Source of the DNA: an uncultured Opitutia bacterium
Lineage (GTDB): Bacteria > Verrucomicrobiota > Verrucomicrobiia > Opitutales > Opitutaceae
Direction: 5' to 3'
DNA length: 64,000 nucleotides
Assembly (NCBI GenBank): GCA_903834135.1
Contig: CAILHZ010000005.1
Location: 62,001 to 126,000 of the forward strand
In this document: positions 25,872-35,402 of the stretch, piece by piece
Position numbering within the stretch: the first letter of the stretch is position 1
Layout of the letters: each line of letters opens with the position of its first letter
The notes under the pieces: generated by a model
What the model saw: only the letters and a program-made list of their open reading frames with translations
Databases searched by the model: none
What the model was told of the DNA's origin: nothing
Program-made: the position numbers and the translations under genes

Positions 25872-26905
25872 GCTTTTAAGCGTTCAAGCTTGATGGGATA
25901 CGTTTTATACGAATTCCACTGAGCAATGTAGAGATCTCCGCGGCTATCAATGTACACATCATGCGGATGTGTCAAAGTGTAGTTGTAAGGCGTCAGTGTC
26001 TGCAGTTTTCCTTCTTTATAAACAGGAGCTTCACCACCAACGACTGAAACAAGCGTGTTTGATTTATCTAGTATTAAAATCATCCCGTTCAGACTCGTAA
26101 TAGCCAGGAAGTCGCCAAACGGAGAAATGTTGCTTGGTTCAGCGCCAGGTAAAGAAATAGTGTTTTCAAGTTCACCTGATAGTGAGAACCATTTCAATTT
26201 TGCATTACCTCTATCACAGATGAGTAGCGAAGGCTTGCCTGAGCGCGTGTCGATCCACACGGAATGAGGCGTTTTAAGATTAGATGGGTTTTTTCCTATA
26301 CCACCAAAAGTAGATATTAGTTTCCAATTAGGATCAAAGTGGTGGACGTAACTTGAACCATACCCATCACTGACATAGAAATCTCCCTCTGGCATAAAGG
26401 CTACGTTAGTAGGGTGATATTTCGACAAATCAGGATATTTACTTGCTACAGCATCAGGTCCAATGCGACGGATTTCTGTTCCATCTGGCTCGCACTGTGC
26501 AATCGTGCATATGCCGTGATCTGTTATCCAGTACCTATCGGAGCCTTTATAGTTTTCAATACGTAAGGCGTGTGCAGCAGGGAAGCGATGCTCCCAGCTT
26601 GAGAGGTATTCGCCCTGCTTAGAATACGCGATGATGTTATTTTGCGTATTATTTGTGAGGAGTAAAATTCTACCTTCTTTGTCTTCAATGATACCATGGC
26701 AATCATTTACGGGATGTTCACTGCGATCTAAGCGACCCCAGTAACGATTTACGCGGTACTGAAAGTCTCCTTGGCCTAAAATTTCTTCGTGTTTTATGTC
26801 TGTATTTACTTGCTCTGCAGCACGTGACTTAGAGACAGGAATTAATGCTGAAGCGGATACGGTTGCTAAGCCGCTAAGAAATGATCTACGGGATAATAAG
26901 GACAT
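25868..26905 (-). CDS. Tat-exported NHL-type beta-propeller protein
   Basis: 345 residues. The leader MSLLSRRSFLSGLATVSASA is a Tat signal, closely similar at its start to that of the Gfo/Idh/MocA protein at 15301. The mature part has repeated NHL-like blades such as HGIIEDKEGRILLLTNN, NVAFMPEGDFYVSDGYGSSY, TPHSVWIDTRSGKPSLLICD and HPHDVYIDSRGDLYIAQWN, a six-bladed propeller also seen in peptidylglycine-amidating lyases. I see no clear catalytic set, so it may be a binding protein or a lyase-like enzyme. It stands alone, convergent with pcp. Confidence 0.85.
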   Translation of the reverse strand: MSLLSRRSFLSGLATVSASALIPVSKSRAAEQVNTDIKHEEILGQGDFQYRVNRYWGRLDRSEHPVNDCHGIIEDKEGRILLLTNNTQNNIIAYSKQGEYLSSWEHRFPAAHALRIENYKGSDRYWITDHGICTIAQCEPDGTEIRRIGPDAVASKYPDLSKYHPTNVAFMPEGDFYVSDGYGSSYVHHFDPNWKLISTFGGIGKNPSNLKTPHSVWIDTRSGKPSLLICDRGNAKLKWFSLSGELENTISLPGAEPSNISPFGDFLAITSLNGMILILDKSNTLVSVVGGEAPVYKEGKLQTLTPYNYTLTHPHDVYIDSRGDLYIAQWNSYKTYPIKLERLKA

Positions 26906-26978
26906 GGGTATTTAGAGATGATTGCTCAGACTGGGGGTGAAGCCGAAAGCAACTAAGGCTTAACTAGAGACTGGCCAC

Positions 26979-27515
26979 TTGGGTTATAATTGTCACACTT
27001 TATTTATTCTGAATCGTCTTACTCGCCAAATTATATGTGCAATACTTGGGCTATTTTTAGCCGTGGCTGTTGTATGGGCTGTCTCTAATGCCCCACATCT
27101 TAAGCCAGGCCCTGGTTATTATTTGAACCTACTTAGAACGTATGGTCCTGCGATTTTCATTTTTTGGCTTATCACTAATTTTTGGCCTGTAGAAGAAGAG
27201 ATTGAGGAAGTATTAAATGAAACGCCCAAAACTGTTCCTCACGTAGAAGGTGCAGTACTGGATCAATCCGAGGATGATCCCTACCATTTTGCAGGGTCGT
27301 GTTCGCCGCATGATGCGCGTATTGTCCTAGCACGCCTTGAAAAAGAGAAGATTCGTTTCGAGATAGATGCTGGAACGGAGATGGGTAAGCAAATGAGTTT
27401 CTTGGGTAAGCAGTCTATTTCATTTACCCCAATTCAGATTTTTATCCATATCGAAGATAGAGCTAAAGCAGATAAAATAATTGCTGAATCCGGTATCGAA
27501 TTCGGAGCTCTCTGA
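26979..27515 (+). CDS. Membrane protein of unknown function with C-terminal DUF2007-like domain
   Basis: 178 residues from a TTG start at 26979; no better start is visible. Two membrane segments (IICAILGLFLAVAVVWAVS and YGPAIFIFWLITNFWP) are followed by an acidic linker (EEEIEEVLNE). A soluble alpha/beta domain of about 90 residues comes next: SPHDARIVLARLEKEKIRFE, then IQIFIHIEDRAKADKIIAE. Its order, in which one residue set is picked from a pair of sources and ends in an indexed helix, resembles the small DUF2007 putative signalling domain, but I cannot confirm that. It ends 8 bases from the stop of the convergent cytochrome gene. Confidence 0.6.
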   Translation: MGYNCHTLFILNRLTRQIICAILGLFLAVAVVWAVSNAPHLKPGPGYYLNLLRTYGPAIFIFWLITNFWPVEEEIEEVLNETPKTVPHVEGAVLDQSEDDPYHFAGSCSPHDARIVLARLEKEKIRFEIDAGTEMGKQMSFLGKQSISFTPIQIFIHIEDRAKADKIIAESGIEFGAL

Positions 27516-27522
27516 ACTCGCT

Positions 27523-30240
27523 TTACTTGGTTTGGAATAGACTGCTTTGAATAACTGCGTGAATTAGGCTACGTACACCGTAGTTATCTCTCTGGGTTGA
27601 CTTAACGATAGCATCTAGGGCTTGTCTGTCGCTAAAATGAATTCCAGTTCCAGTAGAGTAGATGAGCAGCTGTTTGGCGATGTTTGTTGCCAGAACGGTT
27701 TGGCGATTTAGCAAAATCTGTCTGAAATCATTAATGTCTTTGAATTTATTTCCGTCAGAGAGTTGTCCGGATGCATCGATCGGCAATGCATAGCAAAAAG
27801 CAAATGGCTGCCCGTTTTTACCGATTCCTTTTATAGGCGCTTTATCATCGGAGACTGCTCTGTAACGATCCCTCCAGGCACCCATAACGTCAAAATTTTC
27901 TAAAGCAAAACCAGCAGGATCAATTTTGCTGTGACAAGAAGCACATGTTTTATCTATGCGGTGTTTGTCTAGTTGTTGACGAATCGTTACGGCCCCACGG
28001 ATATCGGGTTCTACAGCAGGGACAACTGGAGGGGGAGGTGGTACGTCATAGCCTAAAATCCTTTCCATAATCCATTTTCCACGAATTACAGGAGAAGTTG
28101 TTGTCCCGTTGGCTGTAATTTTAAGAACACTGGCTTGTGTAATAATTCCGCCGCGTGGACTTGATTCCGGCAAATCGACTTTACGCATCGCAATGCCTTT
28201 AACGCCAGCAATGCCGTAATGCTCGGCAAGACGTTCGTTTAGATAGGTATAATGTGACGCTACGATTGTTTTAGCAGGTAGATTATTTACGACCATATCT
28301 TTGAAATAGAGCTGTGTTTCAGCAACAGCTGCTTCTTCAAGTGAATCATCTAAATAGTAATCGTTATAAAGAGTAGCTGATGGAGTAGAATCTTCTATTT
28401 TACGCAGATCTAACCAGTAATCTAAGAAAGCCGTCATGAAGCGTTCCGCTTTAGTATCATTTAATAAACGCTCTGTTTGTGCATGTAATACCGAAGGCTC
28501 ATGCAGAGTGTTAGATTCAGCTAATTGCAGAAGCTCTTTATCGGGGATTGAATTCCAAAGAAATAAGGAAAGGCGTGTTGCAAGTGCGGTGTCATCTAAG
28601 TGGCCTGGTTTTTCATCAATATACAAAAATTTAGGTGAAACAAGCACGGCTGTATACCCTGCAACCATGGCCTCCGTGAAACTTAAACCGGCATGCATGC
28701 GTTCTTTAATTAATCCAAGAAAGAGCTGCACATCATCTTCCGTAGCTTTAGTTCGGTATACGTCGTTTAAGAAAGACCTCAAAAGTTTTTCAGCATCGGC
28801 TACAGGGTTTTGTGTTACAACTTCTACCATCGTAGATTGTAGTGGTGTGAGTGCAGCGCCTCTACGATTAGTGATCGCCTTTACCGCAATAGTAGGAATA
28901 GCGACTCCAGCTTTTTGGTTTCTGGTTTTTCTTAAAGGTAGGTCCGAAAACATCCGCTCATAGCCCAGTGTTGTGGACTTATCGTATAATGGTCCTTCAA
29001 CATCCATCCACTGAAATGCAACACTAGGTGCTCCATCTGCTTGCATGAGGGGATTTCTAAAATTGTTAGGTCGTGAGCGGTAGAAACGCGATGCATCAGG
29101 AACTAGCGTTTCGTTTGCAAGTAGCCATACTTCTCCAATGTCATGTACTTCATCTTGAGGACTTAAATCAAACTCACCGACTCTGCGATTTGAAATACCA
29201 TTACGTGTATAGACAGTAATAGGTTCATTTCTGCGGCCCGGATGCAAGTCGTCGAAATTAGGCAGTAATTTACTTGGTTTATTTACTGTCCCTTTAGTGT
29301 CTTTTTCATCTTTGAAGCGCCTAGATGATCCGCCGGGTCCTACCCATAAAGTGTAGCCATTAAAAGAAATTTTATATTTACCAGCTACGGGTGCTCTAAA
29401 GCTATCCCAGCGATACGTGAAGCCGGTTACATAGTTACTAGAAACCCAAGCAACAGCTTCTTTATTTCTAATTTCAGGATTTGATTCACCAACAGTCAGT
29501 TCTGCTGCACCCGTTCTTACGTCAGTTTGTGGAGTTAAGCCAATGAGCGGATATGTCTGGCGGTCGTTTGATGTGTTAAAAATGTCCTGACTGAATTTCG
29601 ATGTAAGTGTTTTTTGATCCCGTGCGTAATAGCGCACAACTTTTGTTGCAGGCTGGGAGTATTTAACACTCAGCGCTTGTTTGATTGCATAGTCTGCAGC
29701 AAGTATCAGTCGGGACATATGTACATGAGATACATCTAAGGCTTCCCCTGATTTATTAAAATGATTGATCTCACCGTCGTCAGGAAGTTGCCCTCTGATT
29801 TGTAGCCATGGTGCATGAAGAATGTCACGTAGTGCGTTTTCGTATTCGTAACCATTCATTCTCCTTCTTGTACTTCTTCCCTCCTTAGCAAATTCCTTTT
29901 TTTCGTAATCAAGGAGTGATGTTTTTAGATCACTTATGAATGTGGTCAGCTCTTCACTAGACGGCTGCTGCTTTTTCTTGGGAGGCATTTCCCCGCTACT
30001 GACTCGGTCATGCACTTTAATCCAAGCAAGAAAATTAGGTGTTTTATTTGGCGTATAGCCCAAGTTGCTTAGATCTAGGCCACTTTTGTTATCTGCTGAA
30101 TCATCATGGCAATCAGCACAGTATTTATCAATAAATACCTGACTTTTGTTGGAATCAGGTGATGCATGCACAGTCAAAAGCTGTGCACCTAGTGAAAGGC
30201 CAAGACTAAAGGCTGTAATAAACGAACGCTTAAGCATCAT
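27523..30240 (-). CDS. Exported DUF1587/1592/1588/1585/1595 cytochrome c protein
   Basis: 905 residues with a signal peptide (cleavage near VHA-SPD). A planctomycete-type cytochrome motif CADCH lies near residue 40, and a second heme motif CASCH is near the C-terminus, just before [11 protein letters not shown] of DUF1588. Between them are the DUF1587 ([17 protein letters not shown]), DUF1592 and DUF1595 regions, and DUF1585 at the C-terminal end ([20 protein letters not shown]). The family is abundant in the PVC group, and its function is unproven; electron transfer linked to polymer oxidation is often suggested. The start overlaps the stop of the upstream DUF1552 gene by 4 bases, so the two are coupled. 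Confidence 0.92.
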   Translation of the reverse strand: MMLKRSFITAFSLGLSLGAQLLTVHASPDSNKSQVFIDKYCADCHDDSADNKSGLDLSNLGYTPNKTPNFLAWIKVHDRVSSGEMPPKKKQQPSSEELTTFISDLKTSLLDYEKKEFAKEGRSTRRRMNGYEYENALRDILHAPWLQIRGQLPDDGEINHFNKSGEALDVSHVHMSRLILAADYAIKQALSVKYSQPATKVVRYYARDQKTLTSKFSQDIFNTSNDRQTYPLIGLTPQTDVRTGAAELTVGESNPEIRNKEAVAWVSSNYVTGFTYRWDSFRAPVAGKYKISFNGYTLWVGPGGSSRRFKDEKDTKGTVNKPSKLLPNFDDLHPGRRNEPITVYTRNGISNRRVGEFDLSPQDEVHDIGEVWLLANETLVPDASRFYRSRPNNFRNPLMQADGAPSVAFQWMDVEGPLYDKSTTLGYERMFSDLPLRKTRNQKAGVAIPTIAVKAITNRRGAALTPLQSTMVEVVTQNPVADAEKLLRSFLNDVYRTKATEDDVQLFLGLIKERMHAGLSFTEAMVAGYTAVLVSPKFLYIDEKPGHLDDTALATRLSLFLWNSIPDKELLQLAESNTLHEPSVLHAQTERLLNDTKAERFMTAFLDYWLDLRKIEDSTPSATLYNDYYLDDSLEEAAVAETQLYFKDMVVNNLPAKTIVASHYTYLNERLAEHYGIAGVKGIAMRKVDLPESSPRGGIITQASVLKITANGTTTSPVIRGKWIMERILGYDVPPPPPVVPAVEPDIRGAVTIRQQLDKHRIDKTCASCHSKIDPAGFALENFDVMGAWRDRYRAVSDDKAPIKGIGKNGQPFAFCYALPIDASGQLSDGNKFKDINDFRQILLNRQTVLATNIAKQLLIYSTGTGIHFSDRQALDAIVKSTQRDNYGVRSLIHAVIQSSLFQTK

Positions 30241-31565
30241 GTCATTTCTAAGCCACGCATAGTTGAAGTAGAGGATGCAAAACGCTCTTCCTCAATACCC
30301 ATGCGTTGGAGCATTGATACAAATAAATTAGGTAGTGGATAATTGCGTTCTTTATTGAATTTTAGGGCCTGACCATGTTTGAAGCCACCCCCCGCTAAGA
30401 TGACTGGCATATTAGTGCAGACGTGTGCGTTAGCGTCTCCTAAATTTGAGCCATACAGTACCATTGACCTATCTAGCAGAGTATTTTCGCCCTCTTTCAC
30501 TGACTTAAGATCAGTAATTAGATTACCAAACAGTTTCATGTGCATCTCATCAATTGTCTTAAGCTGGGAACGTTTTACTTCTGACTTTCCGTGGTGAGAT
30601 AAGTTATGGTAGCCGTCTGTGATATGCTCATTTGGAATTTCAAGCACTGGGCTTGCTAAGCTATCGAGCATTAAAGTGACAGAACGTGTAGAGTCTGTTT
30701 CAAACGCAAGACGAGTTAAGTCATACATGACTTTAACTTTATCCATGTAGAGTGCAGGACTTTGAGGATCGACAGGAACAGGTGAGTGAACAACGGGCTT
30801 GGGAACTGTTTCCCAACCTGCAGATGCTTTAAGGCGATGTTCAAGATCTCTTACGCTTGTGAAATATTGATCAAGGCGATCTTTATCTTTTGCACCTAAT
30901 TGTTTTTGAAGTTTATCTGCTTGGCCTGCAACCGCGTCTAAGATGCTTTGTCCTGTATTAAGGCTACGTATTTGAGCTGCAATTTCAGTAGCATTTCCAA
31001 CAAAGAACATCTGTTTGAAAACATCTGCGGCTTTGTCTTCAGGTGGTATGGCTACGCCTGTGCCTGTCCAAGAAAGACTACGTGAGCGTGTGTTTACACC
31101 CAGAGTTAAAGAAGGAAACCGTGTGAAGATACCAATTCTTTCTGCAATGTGCTGATCTAAAGAAATTGTATTTCTAAAAGAACTGCTGCCTGGGTGAGGA
31201 GCGGCAGTTAAAAAACAAACATCTGCAGGATGGCCGCCGTCCACATTTGGATGAGACACTCCCGTAAATACGGTAAAATCATTTCGGTGATCTTGTAGGT
31301 GGCTTAAGTAGGGAGACACTTTATAATCACGTCCTTCACCCACCGGAAAAAATTGATCGGGTAAAAGTCCTAAATTATTACAAATAGCAAACATCCGCCT
31401 TGGTTTAGCGTTAGGATCGAGTGGATGAGTAGAATCAGAAGCTCGTGAGAAAACTGGGAGCATTGAATCTAGGAAAGGAAGAGATAGGGCTACACCTAAG
31501 CCTCTTAGGAAGTGACGCCGAGATAAAGGCGCGCGTGTAGTGATATAGGGAACTGAGTGAGTCAT
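30237..31565 (-). CDS. Tat-exported DUF1552 protein
   Basis: 442 residues. The Tat leader is [24 protein letters not shown]1552 landmarks include [46 protein letters not shown], and the late [19 protein letters not shown] with [13 protein letters not shown]. The fold resembles the alkaline-phosphatase/DUF1501-like sulfatase superfamily. It is nearly always paired with DUF1587-1595 cytochromes in PVC bacteria, as here with a 4-base overlap. The pair probably acts in the periplasm as a partner complex; the substrate is unknown. Confidence 0.92.
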   Translation of the reverse strand: MTHSVPYITTRAPLSRRHFLRGLGVALSLPFLDSMLPVFSRASDSTHPLDPNAKPRRMFAICNNLGLLPDQFFPVGEGRDYKVSPYLSHLQDHRNDFTVFTGVSHPNVDGGHPADVCFLTAAPHPGSSSFRNTISLDQHIAERIGIFTRFPSLTLGVNTRSRSLSWTGTGVAIPPEDKAADVFKQMFFVGNATEIAAQIRSLNTGQSILDAVAGQADKLQKQLGAKDKDRLDQYFTSVRDLEHRLKASAGWETVPKPVVHSPVPVDPQSPALYMDKVKVMYDLTRLAFETDSTRSVTLMLDSLASPVLEIPNEHITDGYHNLSHHGKSEVKRSQLKTIDEMHMKLFGNLITDLKSVKEGENTLLDRSMVLYGSNLGDANAHVCTNMPVILAGGGFKHGQALKFNKERNYPLPNLFVSMLQRMGIEEERFASSTSTMRGLEMT

Positions 31566-31727
31566 GGAGTCTCGGGGTATAGGCTAAAATCTAGAACAAA
31601 ATTAGTTAGGACTGCTATACGATAATTCAAAGACGCTCTAAATAGGCTGAGGATGCATATTGGCCTATTTTTGGCTATTTTGCCCCCTTTTGTGGGCGAT
31701 TTATTTGTACGTGCCTTTAGGGAAGTT

Positions 31728-31741
31728 TAACTCTAGAGTTA
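31728..31741. promoter_or_regulatory. 14-bp perfect palindrome before the yhbY-like gene
   Basis: TAACTCTAGAGTTA is a perfect palindrome ending 6 bases before the ATG at 31748. It lies in the divergent region between the DUF1552 gene and yhbY. A site here would cover the translation-start area. No regulator is assigned. Confidence 0.35.
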
Positions 31742-31747
31742 TACACT

Positions 31748-32056
31748 ATGTCGCTTCCTGAACTCACTGGCCATCAACGTACACACCTCCGCGGCCTTGG
31801 GCAGACGATGGACCCAGTCATTAAATTAGGAAAAGAAGGCCTTACCGCTGCTTTTCTAAAGGAGTTTGAGCGCTGTTTTTCAGATAAAGATCTAATCAAG
31901 TTGCGCTTTCTTGGAGCTGACCGTCATGAGCGCGCAGCACTCTGTGACCAATTATCGCAGAAAGCATCCTGTCTTTGCGTCGGAGCTGTAGGGCATACCG
32001 CTTTATTTTTCAAGCCGCATGCTAACCCAGCTAAGTCTTCCTTAGTAGAAGGCTAA
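31748..32056 (+). CDS. YhbY-family RNA-binding CRM-domain protein
   Basis: 102 residues forming one CRM domain. The family pattern begins LTGHQRTHLRGLGQTMDPVI, continues with KLGKEGLT, and has KLRFLGADRHERAAL in the loop where CRM proteins show a GxxG RNA-binding motif, here LGADR. E. coli YhbY binds the pre-50S ribosome, so a role in ribosome assembly is expected. The protein is cytoplasmic and its length is typical. It is a single plus-strand gene, divergent from the DUF1552 gene and convergent with the unknown secreted protein. Confidence 0.92.
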   Translation: MSLPELTGHQRTHLRGLGQTMDPVIKLGKEGLTAAFLKEFERCFSDKDLIKLRFLGADRHERAALCDQLSQKASCLCVGAVGHTALFFKPHANPAKSSLVEG

Positions 32057-32074
32057 GCTTAGGCTTAGGAAAGT

Positions 32075-33724
32075 TTAGTAGTTGCCGCCTAGCAAAGCCC
32101 AAGTGTCAAAATTACGATCTAATGCTTGGCCGTTATCCGTACTCATCACCCATGTGTTTTTTGGGCTAAGGGTATCGTAGGTAAGGGTGTGTTGGTCGAG
32201 TGTTTTGAATTGATGGCGCAAGATACTCTCATCGCTATTTAAAGCAGTAAGATCTGCGAGAAGCGTCTTTGCATCTGCTTGAGGTAGGATTGAAATAATT
32301 CCGAAGTTAGGTTCCGAGTGTACAGCAACTAAAAGATCTTTAGCTGCTAAGTATATTTTCCAAAGATTATTTTCGGCAATCAATGTAGCCTCACTAGGTA
32401 CGTGTACAGGACCTGCAGCACAGGCAAAGTTTTTATAAACGCCGGTATTGTTCCATTGTTTAAAATCACTGCCAGGTCCAGCGAGGTGAAACGTGCTTGA
32501 AAGATGCTCAGTGGTGGTTTGGCACATAAGTGTGATAGGGCGTGCGACTAAAACGGTCATTTCGCCACGATTCACACCGCCGCCACTGAGTAAAAAGCGT
32601 GGATCTGCAGAATAAATTTCAGGGCTAGCTTCTAAGCCGTGTCCTAATTTTACAAAGTAAGCCTTAGGCTTATCGAGGATCAGTTTGACCACTGCGTCTG
32701 GGAGTCTGTATGGGGATGCAGCTGCCATTTCGCCATGACCACTTGAACCATGCTGAATTTCAGGAACTGGTAGTGTTGGATCAGCAAAACTTAACCACGT
32801 TTTAATGAATGTAGTGTGGTAGCTTCCTGTCAGAGATGTCATGTTTGCGTATTCATAACGTCTACGAAAAGGCGGGAAGCGTCGTAAATTGTAACTGCCT
32901 AACGCGTATGAGAAATTCATATAATCCAAAACATTACGTGCTGCAGTACGTACTTTTTCGGAGGCGTAACCTTCTAGATTTAGAAGACCTAGTAAGGTGT
33001 AACCTACATAGGGCTGTGAATTAAATTCATGCATTCCTTTTGCCGTCATAGTCGTAAGAAGACTAATCAAGTGATCTTCCATCCCGTTTGTCTCATTATT
33101 ATAAATAGGATCAGTATTGCCGTGAGCTCTTAGCCAGCGATTTTTTAAATACCGTGAGCCTTCGGTCATGAGCATGTGATTTTCTGTTTCTTCGAATAAT
33201 CCAAAGGTGTTAGGGGCAGTCGTTCTATAGCCGTCCCCTTGCTCAATAAGTAACACGTTGAGAATGTGATCACGTGCATTAGGAGTGAGTACATCAGGTT
33301 CGTTCGCAAATCGGTAAAGAACTGTTGTTAGTACAGCTTCCTCGAAGTCATAATCACCTTTCTTGTTCTGCCAGCCTGAAGTTCCAGACACTCCCCATGG
33401 TTTGAGGGATAAAATTAAGGCGTTAGTTTCAGCTAAATCTTTGTGTGCTAAAAGGTGACCAAAGAGAATATGCGTGCCGTCACCTTTGCCACTACGTTGT
33501 ACTTTTGAAAGCGGTGTATTTGCGAAGTCTTCAAAATAGGAGTTTCCTATGCTTGATTCGCTCTTCCACTTCATGGTTCTTTCGTGTGGAACCTCGAGTG
33601 TGTTAGCAGATAAATCTGGACCTGCATACTTCTGGGAGCCAAGAGTCATTGACGAGGTTGAAGTGCATAGCGCTAAGGCAACTCCTGTAATTAATACAGT
33701 GAGTGAGGTGTTGTTATGCGACAT
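32075..33724 (-). CDS. Secreted protein with predicted alpha/alpha-toroid fold, function unknown
   Basis: About 549 residues from the ATG at 33724; an upstream ATG at 33736 would add four residues. A signal peptide (LTVLITGVALALCTS) opens it. Residues about 60-340 are helical with repeated Trp, Gly and His turns (HILFGHLLAHKDLAETNALI, FEETENHMLMTEGSRYLKN, SQPYVGYTLLGLLNL), resembling the toroid of lyases and unsaturated-sugar hydrolases. The C-terminal 200 residues look beta-rich. I recognise no named family. It may be a polysaccharide lyase or hydrolase relative, which suits the neighbourhood. The downstream tail of tdk lies 116 bases upstream on the same strand. Confidence 0.65.
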   Translation of the reverse strand: MSHNNTSLTVLITGVALALCTSTSSMTLGSQKYAGPDLSANTLEVPHERTMKWKSESSIGNSYFEDFANTPLSKVQRSGKGDGTHILFGHLLAHKDLAETNALILSLKPWGVSGTSGWQNKKGDYDFEEAVLTTVLYRFANEPDVLTPNARDHILNVLLIEQGDGYRTTAPNTFGLFEETENHMLMTEGSRYLKNRWLRAHGNTDPIYNNETNGMEDHLISLLTTMTAKGMHEFNSQPYVGYTLLGLLNLEGYASEKVRTAARNVLDYMNFSYALGSYNLRRFPPFRRRYEYANMTSLTGSYHTTFIKTWLSFADPTLPVPEIQHGSSGHGEMAAASPYRLPDAVVKLILDKPKAYFVKLGHGLEASPEIYSADPRFLLSGGGVNRGEMTVLVARPITLMCQTTTEHLSSTFHLAGPGSDFKQWNNTGVYKNFACAAGPVHVPSEATLIAENNLWKIYLAAKDLLVAVHSEPNFGIISILPQADAKTLLADLTALNSDESILRHQFKTLDQHTLTYDTLSPKNTWVMSTDNGQALDRNFDTWALLGGNY

Positions 33725-33839
33725 GAAATATTTCATAAAATTATCATTAAAGCCAGTGAGATAGTATCCGCTGCGGCAATGTTAATAGGCTGGGTTGAGC
33801 AACCAATTTGAATACAAATACGTTTATTAAAATTTATTC

Positions 33840-34430
33840 TTATGAAGCCTGCTTGGCGCACAAGGATTCCTTAAAGTGTTTTCTGCACATCGGAACATAT
33901 CGATCATTTCCACCAATTTCAACTTGGGCGCCACGTGTGACTGCTTTACCTTCATGTGTTACACGCAAATTCATCGTAGCTTTTCTTCCGCAGTGACAAA
34001 TTGTTTTAAGCTCAATTAAATTATCCGCTGTTGCTAAAAGTTCAGCACTTCCGGGAAAAAGATTGCCCTGAAAATCCGTACGTAGCCCGTAACATAAAAC
34101 AGGAATCAATAAAGTATCTGCAATGTCTGTTGCCTGCTTAATCTGTTCTCGTGTTAGAAATTGAACCTCATCAATAAGTACGCATGAAACAGGTGCCTTA
34201 AGATGTTCTTTTTGTACGGCATGGAAAATATTCTCGTCAGTTTGGAGCGTGGTTGCATCAGAGGATAGGCCAATGCGTGAGTGTATTTTTCCAAGACCTG
34301 CACGAGTGTCTAAGGCTGGTACATATAGCAATGTACGCATCCCGCGTTCCTGGTAGTTGTAGCTGGACTGCAAAAGAACGGTGCTTTTGCCAGCATTCAT
34401 TGCGGAATAGTAAAAATAGACTTTAGCCAT
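33840..34430 (-). CDS. tdk: Thymidine kinase
   Basis: 196 residues of the TK1-like family. A P-loop reads SAMNAGKST near the N-terminus, the Walker B-like segment is [10 protein letters not shown], the lasso region holds CHCGRKA, and a second pair PMCRKHF supplies the remaining zinc ligands. The enzyme phosphorylates thymidine with ATP for salvage. Length is typical of the E. coli form. Its stop is 116 bases before the unknown secreted gene on the same strand; the opposite side faces the glpF promoter region. Confidence 0.95.
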   Translation of the reverse strand: MAKVYFYYSAMNAGKSTVLLQSSYNYQERGMRTLLYVPALDTRAGLGKIHSRIGLSSDATTLQTDENIFHAVQKEHLKAPVSCVLIDEVQFLTREQIKQATDIADTLLIPVLCYGLRTDFQGNLFPGSAELLATADNLIELKTICHCGRKATMNLRVTHEGKAVTRGAQVEIGGNDRYVPMCRKHFKESLCAKQAS

Positions 34431-34566
34431 CGTGCGATTAAGTTACTTCAACTGATTTTGCCAAGACTTCAAGATCTCAAGTGTATGCTAATTTATTCGT
34501 AGTGTTACATTCAGATACAAGTGATATTCAGGGTTGACTGTAGGGTTCAGAAGGGGTCGTTTAGTG

Positions 34567-34590
34567 ATACGGTTTTAAGATATACCGTAT
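34567..34590. promoter_or_regulatory. Dyad-symmetric operator candidate upstream of glpF-glpK
   Basis: ATACGGT (34567-34573) and its exact reverse complement ACCGTAT (34584-34590) are separated by 10 AT-rich bases. The pair lies 46 bases before the glpF ATG in the gap between tdk and glpF. The 17-base arm centre spacing suits a dimeric repressor, so it may respond to glycerol or glycerol phosphate. That is a guess from position. Confidence 0.45.
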
Positions 34591-34636
34591 GTTTTAACCT
34601 CTTAAGTATTAACCCCATTAGAAAGGCATCTTGCTC

Positions 34637-35377
34637 ATGAATCCTTACGTATCTGAAATTGTAGGAACGGCATTATTAATTGTTTTTGGTAACGGTGTTG
34701 TTGCCAATGTATGTTTAAATAAAAGTAAGGGACAAAGTTCGGGCTGGCTTGTGATTACTGTGGGGTGGGGTTTAGCCGTGATGATTGGCGCCTACACCGC
34801 TGCACAATCCAGTGGAGCACATCTAAACCCAGCAGTAAGTGTTGGCCTAGCTACGATTGGACTTTTCCCTTGGGCTAAAGTCCCTGGATATATTTTAGCG
34901 CAATTGCTTGGTGCAATGATTGGATCCTTTATTGTTTACCTCGTCTACTTGCCACACTGGAAAGCAACTGAAGATAAAGATCTTAAGTTAGCAGTTCATT
35001 GCACTAGCCCTGCTATACGCAGTCCTTTTGCTAATTTACTCTCCGAGGTGATCGGAACTTTTATGCTTATGTTTGCAATTTTAGCAGTACCCTCAGCAAA
35101 AAATTTAGTAATTGGTACTGGCTCAACGGCAGTAGCAGCTGGATTTTTCGGAGTATTTCTCGTTGCCCTTATTGTTGTTGCAGTAGGGCTTTCGCTTGGA
35201 GGTTCAACAGGTTATGCCATTAATCCTGCACGTGACTTAGGGCCTCGTATAATGCATTCCATTCTTCCGATCCCAGGCAAACGTGATTCAGATTGGAGCT
35301 ATGCTTCGATTCCGGTTGTAGGTCCAATTATTGGTGGAGCGCTTGGTGCACTCGCTTATCAGGCACTCCTTGGTTGA
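34637..35377 (+). CDS. glpF: Aquaglyceroporin (glycerol facilitator)
   Basis: I chose the ATG at 34637 over the TTG at 34631, with GAAAGG about 10 bases upstream. About 246 residues with six membrane helices and two half-helices marked by NPA motifs: SGAHLNPAVSVGL and GYAINPARDLGPRI. An Asp after the second NPA-Arg is typical of glycerol-conducting members. It lets glycerol through the inner membrane by facilitated diffusion. The glycerol kinase gene follows after 25 bases, the classical pair; gpsA lies elsewhere in the window. There is no regulator gene beside it. Confidence 0.92.
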   Translation: MNPYVSEIVGTALLIVFGNGVVANVCLNKSKGQSSGWLVITVGWGLAVMIGAYTAAQSSGAHLNPAVSVGLATIGLFPWAKVPGYILAQLLGAMIGSFIVYLVYLPHWKATEDKDLKLAVHCTSPAIRSPFANLLSEVIGTFMLMFAILAVPSAKNLVIGTGSTAVAAGFFGVFLVALIVVAVGLSLGGSTGYAINPARDLGPRIMHSILPIPGKRDSDWSYASIPVVGPIIGGALGALAYQALLG

Positions 35378-35402
35378 ATAAGTTATTTTAAAATACCCCA
35401 CG

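Noticed and set aside
33793-33804. GGTTG-AG-CAACC dyad downstream of tdk
   Set aside because: Arms are only 5 bases and no T run follows; too weak to call.
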